Positions 17,891 to 27,333 of a DNA stretch of 64,000 nucleotides are shown here, in pieces. The stretch comes from Cognatishimia activa (GTDB taxonomy: Bacteria > Pseudomonadota > Alphaproteobacteria > Rhodobacterales > Rhodobacteraceae): assembly GCF_026016445.1 (NCBI RefSeq), contig NZ_CP096147.1:1276501-1340500 (forward strand), given 5' to 3'. The notes beneath the pieces were generated by a model, which saw only the letters and a list, made by a program, of their open reading frames with translations, was not told the DNA's origin and ran no database searches. The position numbers were made by a program, and so were the translations under genes. Numbering within the stretch: the first letter of the stretch is position 1; every line of letters begins with the position of its first letter.

Positions 17891-18801
17891 CGGGTAACCA
17901 CCGGAATACAGTCAGCGTTTTCAGCTTTTAGCGCGGAACAGAGACGACGCGCATCGCTTAGATCGGCAAAGCCCATCGCGCGCAGGCGATAGAATGTCCG
18001 CCCGCCACTGGTGGCCTTTTGCACGACTCGTTTCTTGTCGCCGAGATAGTCGCCAAATTTGGTTTGCAGCTTGTCCCATTCAGCGCGAGCGATATCTGGG
18101 CTTGCATAGGCGCCCAGTTGGACAAGACGTGTGCCGGCTGGCAGAGTTTCTGGTGCAACATCAACGGAAACAGAGGCCACAACCTCTACCGGTGCAGGCG
18201 CACTGAATTGAGATGGGCGCAGCTTAGGCCGCAAAGATGTGCCTAAACCTTCTTTTACAACGGCGACTGCTGCTTCGGGCTTTGGTTCAGCAACTGGCTC
18301 TAGCTCGGTCAAAGGCGTTGCGTCAGCTACGATCTGGTTCACCAGCGCATCTACATCACCCGGTTGTATCGGAGGAGGCGCAGAAATCGCTTCTGGCGCC
18401 GCTGCAACGGTTGTCTCTTCAGAAACTGGCGGCGCGGTAACCGCCACATCTGTACCAGCCGCTGGCTCGTCAGTGTCATTCAGTTGAATCGGAGGTGGCG
18501 CAAGCACCAAGCGGTCTGCAGGCGCGGCAGCTGTGCCTTCTGCGGCCACGCTATTGACTGCAAGACCCTGATGAGCTGCCTGCTGTCCGCCGGGATCAAC
18601 TGGTTGCTCGCGCATTGGACCTTCAATGGCGCGCACGACAGGAACACCGGTTACGTCACGTACAAGAAGCTTGTAGCCCCAAACACCGGCTCCAAGGATC
18701 AATCCAAGGGAAACAACCGCACCAGCCCAATTGGCCAGACTACCCACAATCTGAGGGGACCCTGCCTGCGGAGCGGAACCGTTCATCGGGATTTGTGCCA
18801 T
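17887..18801 (-). CDS. SPOR domain protein
   Basis: A 304-aa single-pass membrane protein. After a short cytoplasmic tail there is one TM helix (WAGAVVSLGLILGAGVWGY, about residues 24-42), then a long Pro/Ala/Val-rich linker, and a C-terminal SPOR domain (RLVQLGAYASPDIARAEW to about residue 300) that should bind denuded septal peptidoglycan. The domain ends with a Cys (ADCIPV). I chose the ATG at 18801 because GAGGCGAGC precedes it; a GTG 12 codons upstream has no ribosome site. It lies between argS and nagZ, an arrangement I recall from other Rhodobacteraceae. Confidence 0.85.
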   Translation of the reverse strand: MAQIPMNGSAPQAGSPQIVGSLANWAGAVVSLGLILGAGVWGYKLLVRDVTGVPVVRAIEGPMREQPVDPGGQQAAHQGLAVNSVAAEGTAAAPADRLVLAPPPIQLNDTDEPAAGTDVAVTAPPVSEETTVAAAPEAISAPPPIQPGDVDALVNQIVADATPLTELEPVAEPKPEAAVAVVKEGLGTSLRPKLRPSQFSAPAPVEVVASVSVDVAPETLPAGTRLVQLGAYASPDIARAEWDKLQTKFGDYLGDKKRVVQKATSGGRTFYRLRAMGFADLSDARRLCSALKAENADCIPVVTR

Positions 18802-18871
18802 GCTCGCCTCGTTTTCGATTTCAGGACTGACTTCCACAGGAACTCAGAACCAAAACCCGGATCCGACGCGT

Positions 18872-18911
18872 AAAATCGTCGGGGTTTGTTGCCATTGCCT
18901 CAACCCCGACG
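18872..18911 (-). terminator. Likely terminator after argS
   Basis: A long inverted repeat (CGTCGGGGTT / AACCCCGACG, 15-base loop) lies directly downstream of argS on the minus strand and is followed by ATTTTA. It may end or attenuate transcription before the SPOR gene. Confidence 0.55.
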
Positions 18912-18920
18912 TCTTGTGCT

Positions 18921-20666
18921 TTAGCGCATCTCTTGTGCCGGAGTTACCCCCAAGATACCAAGTCCTGCGGAAATAACAATGGCGACGGCGCGCGCTAGGG
19001 CGATTTTCGCCTGTGTGGCTTGAGCATTATCTTCCTGAACAAAGCGCAGCTCAGGCTTGTCTTTACCTGTGTGGTAAAGGCTGTGCAGTTCGCTTGCGAG
19101 TTCATAGAGGTAGAAGGCCACGCGATGCGGTTCGTTGGTCCGGCCTGCGATCTCAACCAGACGTGGCCATTCAGCCACTTTCTTTGCAACCGCGATCTCT
19201 GCCGGATCAGCCAATTTGGACAGATCAGCCGCCGCGATCGTTGCATCAGCAACATCGATACCCGCTTCCGCGGCTTTCTTGACCGCTGAACACACCCGCG
19301 CATGGGCGTATTGCACGTAGAACACCGGGTTGTCCTTGGATTGCTCCAGAACCTTATCGAAATCAAAATCCAGCGGCGCGTCGTTTTTGCGGGTCAGCAT
19401 CACAAAGCGTGTAACGTCAGAGCCAACCTGATCCACCACATCACGCAGGGTCACGAAGGTGCCTGCCCGTTTGGACATCTTGAACGGCTCACCGTTTTTA
19501 AAGAGCTTCACCAGCTGGGTCAGCTTGATATCAATTGGCGTCTTGCCATCAGATAGCGCAGACACAGCCGCTTTCATCCGCTTGACGTAACCCCCGTGGT
19601 CTGCCCCGAAGATGTCGATCAGCAGGTCAAAGTCGCGAGACACCTTGTCATAGTGATAGGCAATGTCAGGCGCGAAATAGGTCCAGGAGCCATCGGATTT
19701 CTTCACAGGACGGTCAACGTCATCACCATGATCGGTAGAGCGGAACAGGGTTTGCTCCCGTGGTTCCCAATCCTCAGGCTTTTTGCCTTTTGGTGGCTCC
19801 AGCACACCTTCATAGATTAGACCTTTGTCTTCCAATGACTTCAGCGCCGCTTCAATACGGCCTGTGCCGTAAAGTGACTTCTCCGAATAGAAGACATCCA
19901 TCTCGATGTTTAGTTGTTTCAGATCAGCCCGGATCAGATCCATCATCTGCTCGGTCGCGTACTCCCGCACTTCTGCAAGCCACACGCTTTCGTCCTGGCC
20001 TACGTAGGCATCGCCGACTTTATTCTTCAGGGCTTCGCCGACCGGGATCAGATAATCACCCGGATAGGTACCATCCTCAAACGCAACCTCCTGGCCGTGC
20101 GCTTCGAGATACCGCAGGTAAACAGAACGCGCGAGCACATCGACCTGCGCGCCACCATCGTTGATGTAATATTCACGGGTGACGTCATAGCCTGCGAAAT
20201 CCAGCAGAGACGCCAATGCGTCCCCAAAGACTGCGCCACGGGTGTGACCGACGTGCAAAGGACCGGTTGGGTTCGCAGAGACATATTCCACGTTCACCTT
20301 CTTGCCCTGCCCCATCTGAGACCGGCCAAAGCCATTGCCTGCTTCCAGAACCGCTTTCACCAGATCACGCCACAGAACTGGCGCGAGACGCAGGTTCAAA
20401 AAGCCCGGACCTGCCACTTCGGCCGTCTCCACACGTGCATCCGCCGCCAGTTTCGCCGCCAGCGCCTCTGCAATGTCGCGCGGTTTCATCTTGGCAGGCT
20501 TCGCCAGCACCATCGCAGCATTCGTGGCCATGTCACCATGGGCAGCGTCACGTGGTGGCTCCACGGCAACATTGGTGAAATCCAAACCTTCCGGCAGCGC
20601 GCCCTCGCCCTGCAAAGCGGTCAATTGCTCGATCACCAGACCACGGATTTCAGAAAACAGGTTCAT
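18921..20666 (-). CDS. argS: Arginyl-tRNA synthetase
   Basis: Class I synthetase that charges tRNA-Arg; 581 aa. The HIGH-type motif is HVGHT in [18 protein letters not shown] (about residue 130), preceded by the N-terminal tRNA-core binding domain. The KMSKS-like motif is KMSKRAG in [17 protein letters not shown] (about residue 385). The C-terminal DALR anticodon-binding domain is present ([18 protein letters not shown]). AAGGACGTAATCG precedes the ATG. Confidence 0.96.
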   Translation of the reverse strand: MNLFSEIRGLVIEQLTALQGEGALPEGLDFTNVAVEPPRDAAHGDMATNAAMVLAKPAKMKPRDIAEALAAKLAADARVETAEVAGPGFLNLRLAPVLWRDLVKAVLEAGNGFGRSQMGQGKKVNVEYVSANPTGPLHVGHTRGAVFGDALASLLDFAGYDVTREYYINDGGAQVDVLARSVYLRYLEAHGQEVAFEDGTYPGDYLIPVGEALKNKVGDAYVGQDESVWLAEVREYATEQMMDLIRADLKQLNIEMDVFYSEKSLYGTGRIEAALKSLEDKGLIYEGVLEPPKGKKPEDWEPREQTLFRSTDHGDDVDRPVKKSDGSWTYFAPDIAYHYDKVSRDFDLLIDIFGADHGGYVKRMKAAVSALSDGKTPIDIKLTQLVKLFKNGEPFKMSKRAGTFVTLRDVVDQVGSDVTRFVMLTRKNDAPLDFDFDKVLEQSKDNPVFYVQYAHARVCSAVKKAAEAGIDVADATIAAADLSKLADPAEIAVAKKVAEWPRLVEIAGRTNEPHRVAFYLYELASELHSLYHTGKDKPELRFVQEDNAQATQAKIALARAVAIVISAGLGILGVTPAQEMR

Positions 20667-20716
20667 CGATTACGTCCTTATGCTTTGCAGGCGGTTTACC
20701 ACCGCCAGCGCGCCCG

Positions 20717-21319
20717 TCAATGCGCCGCAGAAGCAATTGGGATGTGTACGCCTGTAAAATTGTCCCAACCTGCCTGAACGGCAACACTTACAGCCTTCGC
20801 CATAGAAGAGGCCGAGGCCCCCTGTTCTGGCCGCAGTACATTATAGGTGACCCGCCAGCGCGCCCATTTATCACCCAGAGTCTCGGCAAGCTTCAATTGC
20901 CCAGATTCTGCAACCTGGGTCGCGACGTCATCCTTAGGGTGGCTCTTGGGGATAATCGAAATGACACCCCCATCTGCGGACATCAAGGCAGGCTCAAAGG
21001 CCGCCAGCATTGCTTTGCAGGTTTCAAGGCGTTGCAGCGGCTTTCCGGCATCTGACAGAGCGATAAGGTCAAGAAAAACATCGATCGGTTCTTCACCCCA
21101 GATATCGCCAACAAAGGTGCAGGTTTTCGCATCCAGATGACCAACGGGAAGAGGTTCAATCAAAGATGGACCCTTTTGCGCCATTGCCATGAGCTCATCA
21201 GCGTCCACATCCATCAGAATGACCCGCGCTTCGGCACGCTCCAGAACTGGCATCAAACGCCAGGTCAAATCGGTCGCAGCCCCTGCGATGAACACCGTCT
21301 TGTCCGCGAAAATCTCCAT
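20717..21319 (-). CDS. SDR-like protein lacking the catalytic motif
   Basis: A 200-aa protein with a Rossmann start (KTVFIAGAATDLTWRLMPVLERAEARVILMDVDAD, residues about 7-41) that resembles short-chain dehydrogenases. The usual YxxxK pair is not evident and the protein is shorter than SDRs, so it is likely a divergent or non-catalytic member. It lies between dgt and argS in the same direction, with 50 bases to argS. I do not recognise a specific function; it may be lineage-specific. Confidence 0.6.
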   Translation of the reverse strand: MEIFADKTVFIAGAATDLTWRLMPVLERAEARVILMDVDADELMAMAQKGPSLIEPLPVGHLDAKTCTFVGDIWGEEPIDVFLDLIALSDAGKPLQRLETCKAMLAAFEPALMSADGGVISIIPKSHPKDDVATQVAESGQLKLAETLGDKWARWRVTYNVLRPEQGASASSMAKAVSVAVQAGWDNFTGVHIPIASAAH

Positions 21320-21387
21320 CTCTGCGGCTTACCTGAAGCCAGACCAAAGGAACAGTGATAATTCGGTGTAAGCCTTTTATATAGGGG

Positions 21388-22542
21388 CTAGAGCGGAAGC
21401 TTCTCTCCGAGCAGGCGCTCATATTCCATCAATGCAAACCGATCGGTCATTCCAGCAATGTAATCAGAGACTTTGCGAGCGATCGCCGTTTCGTCTGGAA
21501 GCTGCTTAACATCATCCTGCCACGTGAGAGGCAGTAAATCCGTGCGCTCCATAAAGAGCGGGAAAAGCGCCTCGACGACTTTCGTGACCTGCGCGCGCTT
21601 CTCCATCACCGAAGGCGCACGGTACATTTGGCTAAATAAGAACTTACGGATGACATTCAGCTGTTCGATGAAACCGTCTGAGAAAGCAATGACGGGTGCG
21701 CCGAAACCGCGGATGTCCTCAACCGACGTTGCTCCGCTGTCTTTCAGTAGCCCGCGCGACGTGTCGATCACATCCGCCACCATCACGCCAAAGACACGCC
21801 GCAACGCCTCATGCTTACGCCGGTTCTGACTGAGGCCGGGATAACGACTGTCAACTTCTGCAAAGGCTTCGCCAATCACCGGCAGTTTTTGAATATCAGC
21901 TTCCGTAAACAAACCCGCTCGCAGCCCATCCTGCAGATCGTGATTGTTGTAAGCGATGTCATCAGCCAATGCCGCAACCTGCGCCTCGGCACTCGCGTGG
22001 GTGTGCAACTCCAGATCGTGCAGCTCAACATATTCAGCAAGCGCATATGGGATCACCCCCAAAACCGGACCATTGTGTTTTGCGATACCCTCAAGGCATT
22101 CCCATGTCAGATTCAGCCCATCAAACTCCGCGTAATGTCGTTCTAGCGAGGTCACAATCTTCACAGCCTGCGCATTGTGATCAAATCCGCCATAGGGTGC
22201 CATCAGCTCATGCAGCGCATCTTCACCCGTGTGACCAAAGGGCGTGTGACCCAAATCATGCGCCAAGGCCACGGCCTCGGTCAGTTCCTGGTTCAACCCA
22301 AGTGAGCCGGCAATTGTCCGAGCAACCTGAGCAACCTCTATTGAATGAGTGAGGCGTGTGCGAAAATAGTCGCCCTCATGTTCCACAAATACTTGGGTTT
22401 TGTGTTTCAAGCGGCGAAAAGCGCTGGAATGGATGATCCGGTCTCGATCACGTTGAAAGCAGGACCGAAAAGCGCTCTCTTCTTCCGCAACACGCCGACC
22501 ACGTGCACGCTCCGGGTCTGAGGCAAAATCTGCAATCATCAC
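21388..22542 (-). CDS. dgt: Deoxyguanosinetriphosphate triphosphohydrolase-like protein
   Basis: A 384-aa HD-domain dNTPase that splits dGTP (or other dNTPs) to the nucleoside and tripolyphosphate. The metal ligands are visible as His in FRTRLTHSIEVAQVAR (about residue 67), the HD pair in AHDLGHTPFGHTGEDAL (about 98-99) and Asp in ALADDIAYNNHDLQDG (about 195). The R-G-R-R...F-R-D-R-D-R-I-I-H-S-S-A-F-R-R-L N-terminal pattern is typical. First gene of the dgt...argS block and divergent from erpA. Confidence 0.93.
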   Translation of the reverse strand: MMIADFASDPERARGRRVAEEESAFRSCFQRDRDRIIHSSAFRRLKHKTQVFVEHEGDYFRTRLTHSIEVAQVARTIAGSLGLNQELTEAVALAHDLGHTPFGHTGEDALHELMAPYGGFDHNAQAVKIVTSLERHYAEFDGLNLTWECLEGIAKHNGPVLGVIPYALAEYVELHDLELHTHASAEAQVAALADDIAYNNHDLQDGLRAGLFTEADIQKLPVIGEAFAEVDSRYPGLSQNRRKHEALRRVFGVMVADVIDTSRGLLKDSGATSVEDIRGFGAPVIAFSDGFIEQLNVIRKFLFSQMYRAPSVMEKRAQVTKVVEALFPLFMERTDLLPLTWQDDVKQLPDETAIARKVSDYIAGMTDRFALMEYERLLGEKLPL

Positions 22543-22639
22543 GCTTGTCCTTGTGGCCTGCTTATTGGCAACTTATATTGCACACTGCGTCGAACAACCC
22601 TTGGGTGCAACCGCCCAAATGCCTGTCAGGAGTGACAAA

Positions 22640-22963
22640 ATGCAATTGCCGCCGAAAGTAACGGACCGCGCCTTTGAACGTCTTGCCGAAATTGGAGCAA
22701 GCGATCAAGGGCAGGCTTTGCGCATTGCTGTTGAGGGTGGCGGCTGTTCCGGCTTTCAATATGAAATCAAACTGGACGCCCCTGCCGAGGATGATCTGGT
22801 GCTGGAAGGCCAAGGCGAAAAAGTCGTTGTCGACAGCATTTCTCTGCCGTTCCTGGCAGATGCCGTCATTGATTTCAGCGAAGAGCTGATTGGTGCGCGG
22901 TTTGTCATCGAAAACCCAAATGCGAGCAGCTCTTGTGGCTGCGGCACCAGTTTCTCGATGTAA
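22640..22963 (+). CDS. erpA: A-type iron-sulfur carrier (ErpA-like)
   Basis: A 107-aa HesB/IscA-fold protein that delivers Fe-S clusters to target enzymes. The three conserved cysteines are present: C36 in EGGGCSGFQ, and C99 and C101 in SSCGCGTSFSM. The ATG at 22640 with AGGAG ahead of it is preferred over in-frame starts up to 29 codons upstream, because homologues begin at MxLPPxVTDRA. Convergent with the next gene with only 3 bases between stops. A second A-type carrier is at 44183. Confidence 0.93.
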   Translation: MQLPPKVTDRAFERLAEIGASDQGQALRIAVEGGGCSGFQYEIKLDAPAEDDLVLEGQGEKVVVDSISLPFLADAVIDFSEELIGARFVIENPNASSSCGCGTSFSM

Positions 22964-22966
22964 GCC

Positions 22967-23398
22967 TTATCGCGCTGCGTAATCTGCGAAAGATTTCATC
23001 AAAGCCTGCGTCTGCATCTTGAAAGATGCCGGGCGCAACATCGCTAGCAACCCGTAAAGGCCCTTGAGTTTCATTTCGAGTTCAACACGCCAGAGGGTGC
23101 CGCCATCCTCGGTTTCTTCAAAACTGTTGCGAGAAATACTCGCCGACTGATCAGAGACGTAAGATACCATATAAGAATAGGGAATATCCTTCGCGAGGAT
23201 CGTTTCGATCATCTCAAAGGGGCGATCTCCGACTTTAAAATTCAGCAAGCTTGTTGCGCCGACAGTGCCGGGTTCCCCATCCAAAGGCTCCATGCTCTGA
23301 AACCCCGGCTGCCAGTGACGCCGATACCGGTGATCGGTCAAAAGTTCCACAACCCGATCACGGTGCAGGTCAATTTTCTGTTCGGCAAAGTATTTCAT
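22967..23398 (-). CDS. SRPBCC family protein
   Basis: A 143-aa START/SRPBCC-fold protein with a lipid- or ligand-binding helix-grip fold: MKYFAEQKIDLHRDRVVELLTDHRYRRHW at the start, a beta-rich middle with LLNFKVGDRPFEM, and a C-terminal helix (MLRPASFKMQTQALMKSFADYA). Ligand and role are unknown. The start is one of two adjacent ATGs; a longer in-frame start 17 codons upstream has no ribosome site. Divergent from xth. Confidence 0.75.
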   Translation of the reverse strand: MKYFAEQKIDLHRDRVVELLTDHRYRRHWQPGFQSMEPLDGEPGTVGATSLLNFKVGDRPFEMIETILAKDIPYSYMVSYVSDQSASISRNSFEETEDGGTLWRVELEMKLKGLYGLLAMLRPASFKMQTQALMKSFADYAAR

Positions 23399-23452
23399 CA
23401 TGGCACCTGAATTCGGGTTGAGCGCGCCCCTTGATAGCGCCATAGTCACCGC

Positions 23453-24232
23453 ATGAAAATCGCGACTTTCAATATCAACGGCATCAAAGCCCGGATCAAC
23501 GCCCTGCCCGATTACCTGGATGAAGCCCAGCCTGATGTGGTTTTATTGCAGGAAATCAAGTCAGTAGACGAAGCTTTCCCACGCGAGATCTTTGAAGATC
23601 GCGGCTACCGCGTCGAAACGCACGGGCAAAAAAGTTTTAACGGTGTGGCGATCCTGTCGAAATTGCCTTTGGAAGACGTGACCCGTGGTCTACCGGGAGA
23701 TGAGAGCGACGAACAGGCGCGTTGGATTGAGGCCACTGTGATGGGCGAAACGCCTATTCGGGTTTGTGGACTTTATCTGCCAAACGGAAATCCGACACCG
23801 GGGCCAAAGTATGACTACAAACTTGCCTGGATGGAGCGCATGCAGGCTCATGCGGAGAATCTTCTGGAAAGCGAAGAACCGTTTTTGATGGCTGGGGATT
23901 ATAACATCATCCCGCAAGACGAAGACGCGCGTCGCCCAGAGGCCTGGCAAGAGGACGCTCTTGCCCGCCCAGAAAGCCGCGCCGCCTATCGACGTCTGTT
24001 GAATTTGGGCTTCACGGAAGCCTTCCGCGCCCGCACCTTTGGGCCAGAGCATTATTCGTTCTGGGATTATCAGGCGGGAGCGTGGAACCGCGATGATGGC
24101 ATTCGCATCGACCACTTCCTGCTGTCCCCGCAATGCGCGGACCTGCTGGTAGATTGTCAGATCGACAAGGAAGTCCGTGGTCGGGAAAAACCGTCAGATC
24201 ACGTGCCGGTTTGGGTTGAGTTGGCGGCCTAA
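23453..24232 (+). CDS. xth: Exodeoxyribonuclease III
   Basis: AP endonuclease/3'-5' exonuclease of base excision repair, 259 aa. The active-site motifs of the EEP family are visible: FNINGIKAR (Asn7), LLQEIK (metal-binding Glu, about 34), LYLPNGNP, AGDYN (Asp/Asn, about 150), DDGIRIDHFLLS (Asp pair) and SDHVPVWVEL (catalytic His, about 252). Divergent from the SRPBCC gene with a 54-base gap. Confidence 0.95.
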   Translation: MKIATFNINGIKARINALPDYLDEAQPDVVLLQEIKSVDEAFPREIFEDRGYRVETHGQKSFNGVAILSKLPLEDVTRGLPGDESDEQARWIEATVMGETPIRVCGLYLPNGNPTPGPKYDYKLAWMERMQAHAENLLESEEPFLMAGDYNIIPQDEDARRPEAWQEDALARPESRAAYRRLLNLGFTEAFRARTFGPEHYSFWDYQAGAWNRDDGIRIDHFLLSPQCADLLVDCQIDKEVRGREKPSDHVPVWVELAA

Positions 24233-24274
24233 TTTCTAATTGTTCCTTAGAAACTGCGTTAAGGCGATAAAATC

Positions 24275-24634
24275 ATGGTTTTGTATTTCTTCGTCTTTAT
24301 TTGGCCGCTCTCAATGCTTGCGCTGAGTGTCTATTGTTTTTTCTTCTTAAGGAACCGGTTGCTTGCAGCGTTCATGCCGCTGAGCCTACTTGGAATCGTG
24401 ACTATTCTAATGTCACGCAGGTGGTCAGTAGAACGGCTAGAAAAAGCTGAATGTGTCAAAGGCGAAGCTTTGGCCTTTGATTGCAGCAAGAGTTCAACAT
24501 ACGGCATTGATACTTCGATTGCTGAAACCCTATTGACCCTGAATACAGCCGCTTTGATCTATCTCTATTTGGTCTTTCCATTTCTGGTGGTTCTGCTGTT
24601 TTACATCCAGTATCGCAAAAACCAGGACAACTAG
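24275..24634 (+). CDS. Hypothetical membrane protein
   Basis: A 119-aa protein with three hydrophobic segments (about residues 2-25, 29-46 and 84-112) and a polar loop with two cysteines (ECVKGEALAFDC). Its composition is more AT-rich than neighbouring genes. No homologue is recognised. AAGGCGATAAAATC lies before the ATG, so it is probably expressed, and its stop overlaps the convergent monooxygenase stop by 4 bases. Confidence 0.5.
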   Translation: MVLYFFVFIWPLSMLALSVYCFFFLRNRLLAAFMPLSLLGIVTILMSRRWSVERLEKAECVKGEALAFDCSKSSTYGIDTSIAETLLTLNTAALIYLYLVFPFLVVLLFYIQYRKNQDN

Positions 24635-25806
24635 TCTGCGCCAGTCACATCAAACCGATAAATCCAATCAAACTGACCCATCATCTTCTTAGGTGCGAGC
24701 GCTCCGAGAAGTCTCATGCCAGTATGAGCCGCCATTCTCATAGGCAAGCCCGATAGGTGGTATTTCCATGCATTACCAGAGGCTTGTACCACGATCCTCG
24801 AGCATCTTTCGTGACGTTTTGACTGATAAAGAGCCAAACCAGACGTAACAGCCTCGGTGCCTGCAAGGCTTTCTGCCAGCACCCAAGCATCTTCCATCGC
24901 CATCACCGCGCCTTGCGCCATAAATGGCAGCGTTGGATGTGCCGCATCCCCCAGTATGGCGGTGTTTTCTCCCCACCATTTCTGCGCAACTGGGTGGCGA
25001 AAGAGACCCCATAGACCAACATCTGTCACCTCGCGCAAAAGCGCGGGCACGTCGCCGCCAAAATCTGCAAAGGCCGCACGCAGGTTGTCTGGGTCGTCGC
25101 GATGGCTCCAGCCTTCCTCAACCCAATCCATACGCTCTTGCACAGCAACAAGATTAACCAACTCACCGCCACGCAGTGGGTAGCTGACCAAATGCCTTTT
25201 TGGCCCCATGTGAACCTGCGCGACATTGGGATGCCCCATGCTGTTGGGCACAGTAGCGCGCCAGGCAGTTTGTCGGGTGAAAAATGGGGCTGATGTACCG
25301 TTTAAGGCCTGTCGCGTGATCGAATGCAGCCCGTCAGCGCCGATGATCAGATCAGCCGTGAATGTATCCCCATTAGCCATACTCGCGCGCGGCTTTTCTC
25401 CGGGAGTGACAGATGCCACTTTCTGCAAAAGCCGAATTTCAACACCAGATTCACGGCATGCCTTGGAAAGAATATCAATTAAATCAGCACGATGGACAAA
25501 GAAATACTCTTGATCATCGTCCAAAAGACCCAAGTCCAGACGGGTGACCAAGCGTCCGGCCTTATAGTCATTCAGCTCAACCGCCTCAGCCTTGAGACAG
25601 GTCTTGCGAATTTCCTCTGCTAGACCCAGAGCCTTCAGAACGCAGAATCCATTTGGGCTGACCTGAATACCTGCGCCAACCTCGCTGATTGCATCCGCCT
25701 GCTCTAGCACCGTCACCTGCGCACCGCGTTGCGCCAGTGCCAAGGCTGCAGTGAGACCGCCGATGCCTCCTCCGAGAACGCCAATATTCATGCCCAAAAG
25801 ACTCAT
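24631..25806 (-). CDS. FAD-dependent aromatic-ring monooxygenase (salicylate hydroxylase-like)
   Basis: A 391-aa class A flavoprotein monooxygenase. It has the N-terminal GGGIGGLTAALALAQRG dinucleotide-binding fold (about residues 12-28), the DLIIGADGLHS DG motif and the GDAAHPTLPFMAQGA GD motif that binds the FAD ribityl chain. It resembles 3-hydroxybenzoate 6-hydroxylase and salicylate hydroxylase enzymes; the substrate cannot be set. I chose the ATG at 25806 because GAGAGGGGTGAAG precedes it. Possibly co-transcribed from the dksA side, though a hairpin lies in the gap. Confidence 0.85.
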   Translation of the reverse strand: MSLLGMNIGVLGGGIGGLTAALALAQRGAQVTVLEQADAISEVGAGIQVSPNGFCVLKALGLAEEIRKTCLKAEAVELNDYKAGRLVTRLDLGLLDDDQEYFFVHRADLIDILSKACRESGVEIRLLQKVASVTPGEKPRASMANGDTFTADLIIGADGLHSITRQALNGTSAPFFTRQTAWRATVPNSMGHPNVAQVHMGPKRHLVSYPLRGGELVNLVAVQERMDWVEEGWSHRDDPDNLRAAFADFGGDVPALLREVTDVGLWGLFRHPVAQKWWGENTAILGDAAHPTLPFMAQGAVMAMEDAWVLAESLAGTEAVTSGLALYQSKRHERCSRIVVQASGNAWKYHLSGLPMRMAAHTGMRLLGALAPKKMMGQFDWIYRFDVTGAD

Positions 25807-25826
25807 CTTCACCCCTCTCAAAGCAA

Positions 25827-25858
25827 AACCGCCAGCGCAAAAGGCCGGCGGTCTTGGT
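25827..25858 (-). terminator. Possible terminator after dksA
   Basis: On the minus strand, ACCGCC and GGCGGT flank a 13-base loop and are followed by TTTGCTTT. It sits in the gap between dksA and the monooxygenase gene. Confidence 0.5.
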
Positions 25859-25879
25859 CATTCAGTAAAGTCACAGCAA

Positions 25880-26302
25880 TCAATCGTCGCGGTGCACTTT
25901 TTCCCGGCGCTCGTGGCGTTCCTGTGCTTCCAGCGTCATGGTTGCAATCGGACGTGCATCAAGACGTTTCAGCGAAATCGGGTCGCCAGTCTTTTCACAG
26001 TAGCCGTACTCACCTTCATCGATCCGGCGCAGAGCAGAATCAATCTTGGCAACCAGCTTGCGCTGACGATCGCGAGTGCGCAGTTCCAGAGCCCGGTCGG
26101 TCTCTTCGCTGGCGCGGTCGGCAATGTCAGGAATATTGCGTGTGTTGTCTTGCAGGCCTTCGATTGTATCCCGGCTACCCGCCAGAAGTTCTTCTTTCCA
26201 ATCAATCAGCTTACGTCGAAAATATTCAATTTGACGGTCGTTCATAAACGGTTCGTCATCTGCAGGACGGTAATCTTCCGGCAGGAAAACTTCAGCTTTC
26301 AT
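25880..26302 (-). CDS. dksA: RNA polymerase-binding protein DksA (zinc finger degenerate)
   Basis: DksA enters the RNA polymerase secondary channel and, with ppGpp, adjusts rRNA and amino acid promoter activity. From the ATG with GAGGGAGCGG ahead, the protein is 140 aa. A coiled coil (about residues 25-95) carries the tip motif DIADRA (59-64; DxxDxA). In the globular part only C102 remains; the other three zinc-finger cysteines are replaced (GDPISLKRLDARPIATMTLEAQ). Reduced-cysteine DksA proteins are known in alphaproteobacteria and in P. aeruginosa DksA2, and can be functional without zinc. Confidence 0.93.
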   Translation of the reverse strand: MKAEVFLPEDYRPADDEPFMNDRQIEYFRRKLIDWKEELLAGSRDTIEGLQDNTRNIPDIADRASEETDRALELRTRDRQRKLVAKIDSALRRIDEGEYGYCEKTGDPISLKRLDARPIATMTLEAQERHERREKVHRDD

Positions 26303-26493
26303 TTCCGCTCCCTCATCGCGGTACAAGCCTGAGGTCTTAAACTCAACAGACCTGAACCCCCTAAACTGCGCAGGATGTATCGCAGTGATAGCGAATTGTC
26401 ACTACCTGAAGTGACGGCATTGAAGTGAAAAGACCTTCGGGCTAGGTTGCCCCCTGCCAGAGATCGGCTAATACCATGATGAGGCGCGATAAA

Positions 26494-27333
26494 ATGAAAT
26501 TTGAAGGCACGCAGGATTATGTGGCCACAGCAGACCTGACGGTTGCTGTAAACGCATCTGTGACACTAGAGCGCCCATTGCTGGTCAAAGGCGAGCCGGG
26601 GACCGGGAAAACCGAGCTTGCGAAACAGGTCGCCTCGGCTCTTGGGCTGCGCATGATTGAGTGGAACATCAAATCTACCACGAAGGCACAACAAGGTCTT
26701 TATGAATACGATGCCGTCAGCCGGTTGCGCGATAGCCAGTTGGGTGAAGAGCGTGTGCATGATGTGGCGAACTACATCCGCAAAGGCAAACTCTGGGAAG
26801 CCTTTGAAGCGGAAGAGAAAGTAGTGCTTTTGATCGATGAAATCGACAAGGCCGACATCGAGTTTCCGAACGATCTGTTGCAGGAACTCGATAAGATGGA
26901 GTTTCACGTCTATGAGACCGGTGAGACCATCAAGGCCAAGCAACGCCCGATCATCATCATTACCTCAAACAATGAAAAAGAACTGCCAGATGCCTTCCTG
27001 CGGCGCTGTTTCTTTCACTACATCAACTTCCCGGATGCAGAGACGATGAAGGCCATCGTGAAAGTGCATCATCCGGGCATTAAAGATCTGCTTTTGACAG
27101 CGGCCTTGACGCAATTTTACGAAATCCGCGAAACCCGCGGCTTAAAGAAGAAACCGTCCACTTCTGAGGTGATTGACTGGTTAAAGCTGCTTTTGGCGGA
27201 AGACCTCGCTCCCGAAGATTTGAAACGCGATGGCGCAAATGCGCTGCCAAAATTGCATGGTGCGCTGCTGAAAAACGAACAAGACGTGCATCTCTTTGAA
27301 CGTCTGGCCTTTATGGCGCGGTCTGGCCGGTGA
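26494..27333 (+). CDS. MoxR-type AAA+ ATPase (CoxD-like)
   Basis: A 279-aa MoxR-family ATPase, the kind that acts as a chaperone with von Willebrand A proteins. Walker A is GEPGTGKT (33-40), Walker B LIDEID (about 113-118), sensor 1 is ITSNNEKELPDAFLRRC, and an arginine pair follows in the latter. The ATG at 26494 fits a GAGGCGCG ribosome site and homologue starts. Its partner is likely the VWA protein three genes downstream; a CoxD/CoxE pair of this kind assembles the CO dehydrogenase metal site in Oligotropha. Here no dehydrogenase is nearby. The stop overlaps the DUF2927 gene by 4 bases (GTGA). Confidence 0.88.
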   Translation: MKFEGTQDYVATADLTVAVNASVTLERPLLVKGEPGTGKTELAKQVASALGLRMIEWNIKSTTKAQQGLYEYDAVSRLRDSQLGEERVHDVANYIRKGKLWEAFEAEEKVVLLIDEIDKADIEFPNDLLQELDKMEFHVYETGETIKAKQRPIIIITSNNEKELPDAFLRRCFFHYINFPDAETMKAIVKVHHPGIKDLLLTAALTQFYEIRETRGLKKKPSTSEVIDWLKLLLAEDLAPEDLKRDGANALPKLHGALLKNEQDVHLFERLAFMARSGR

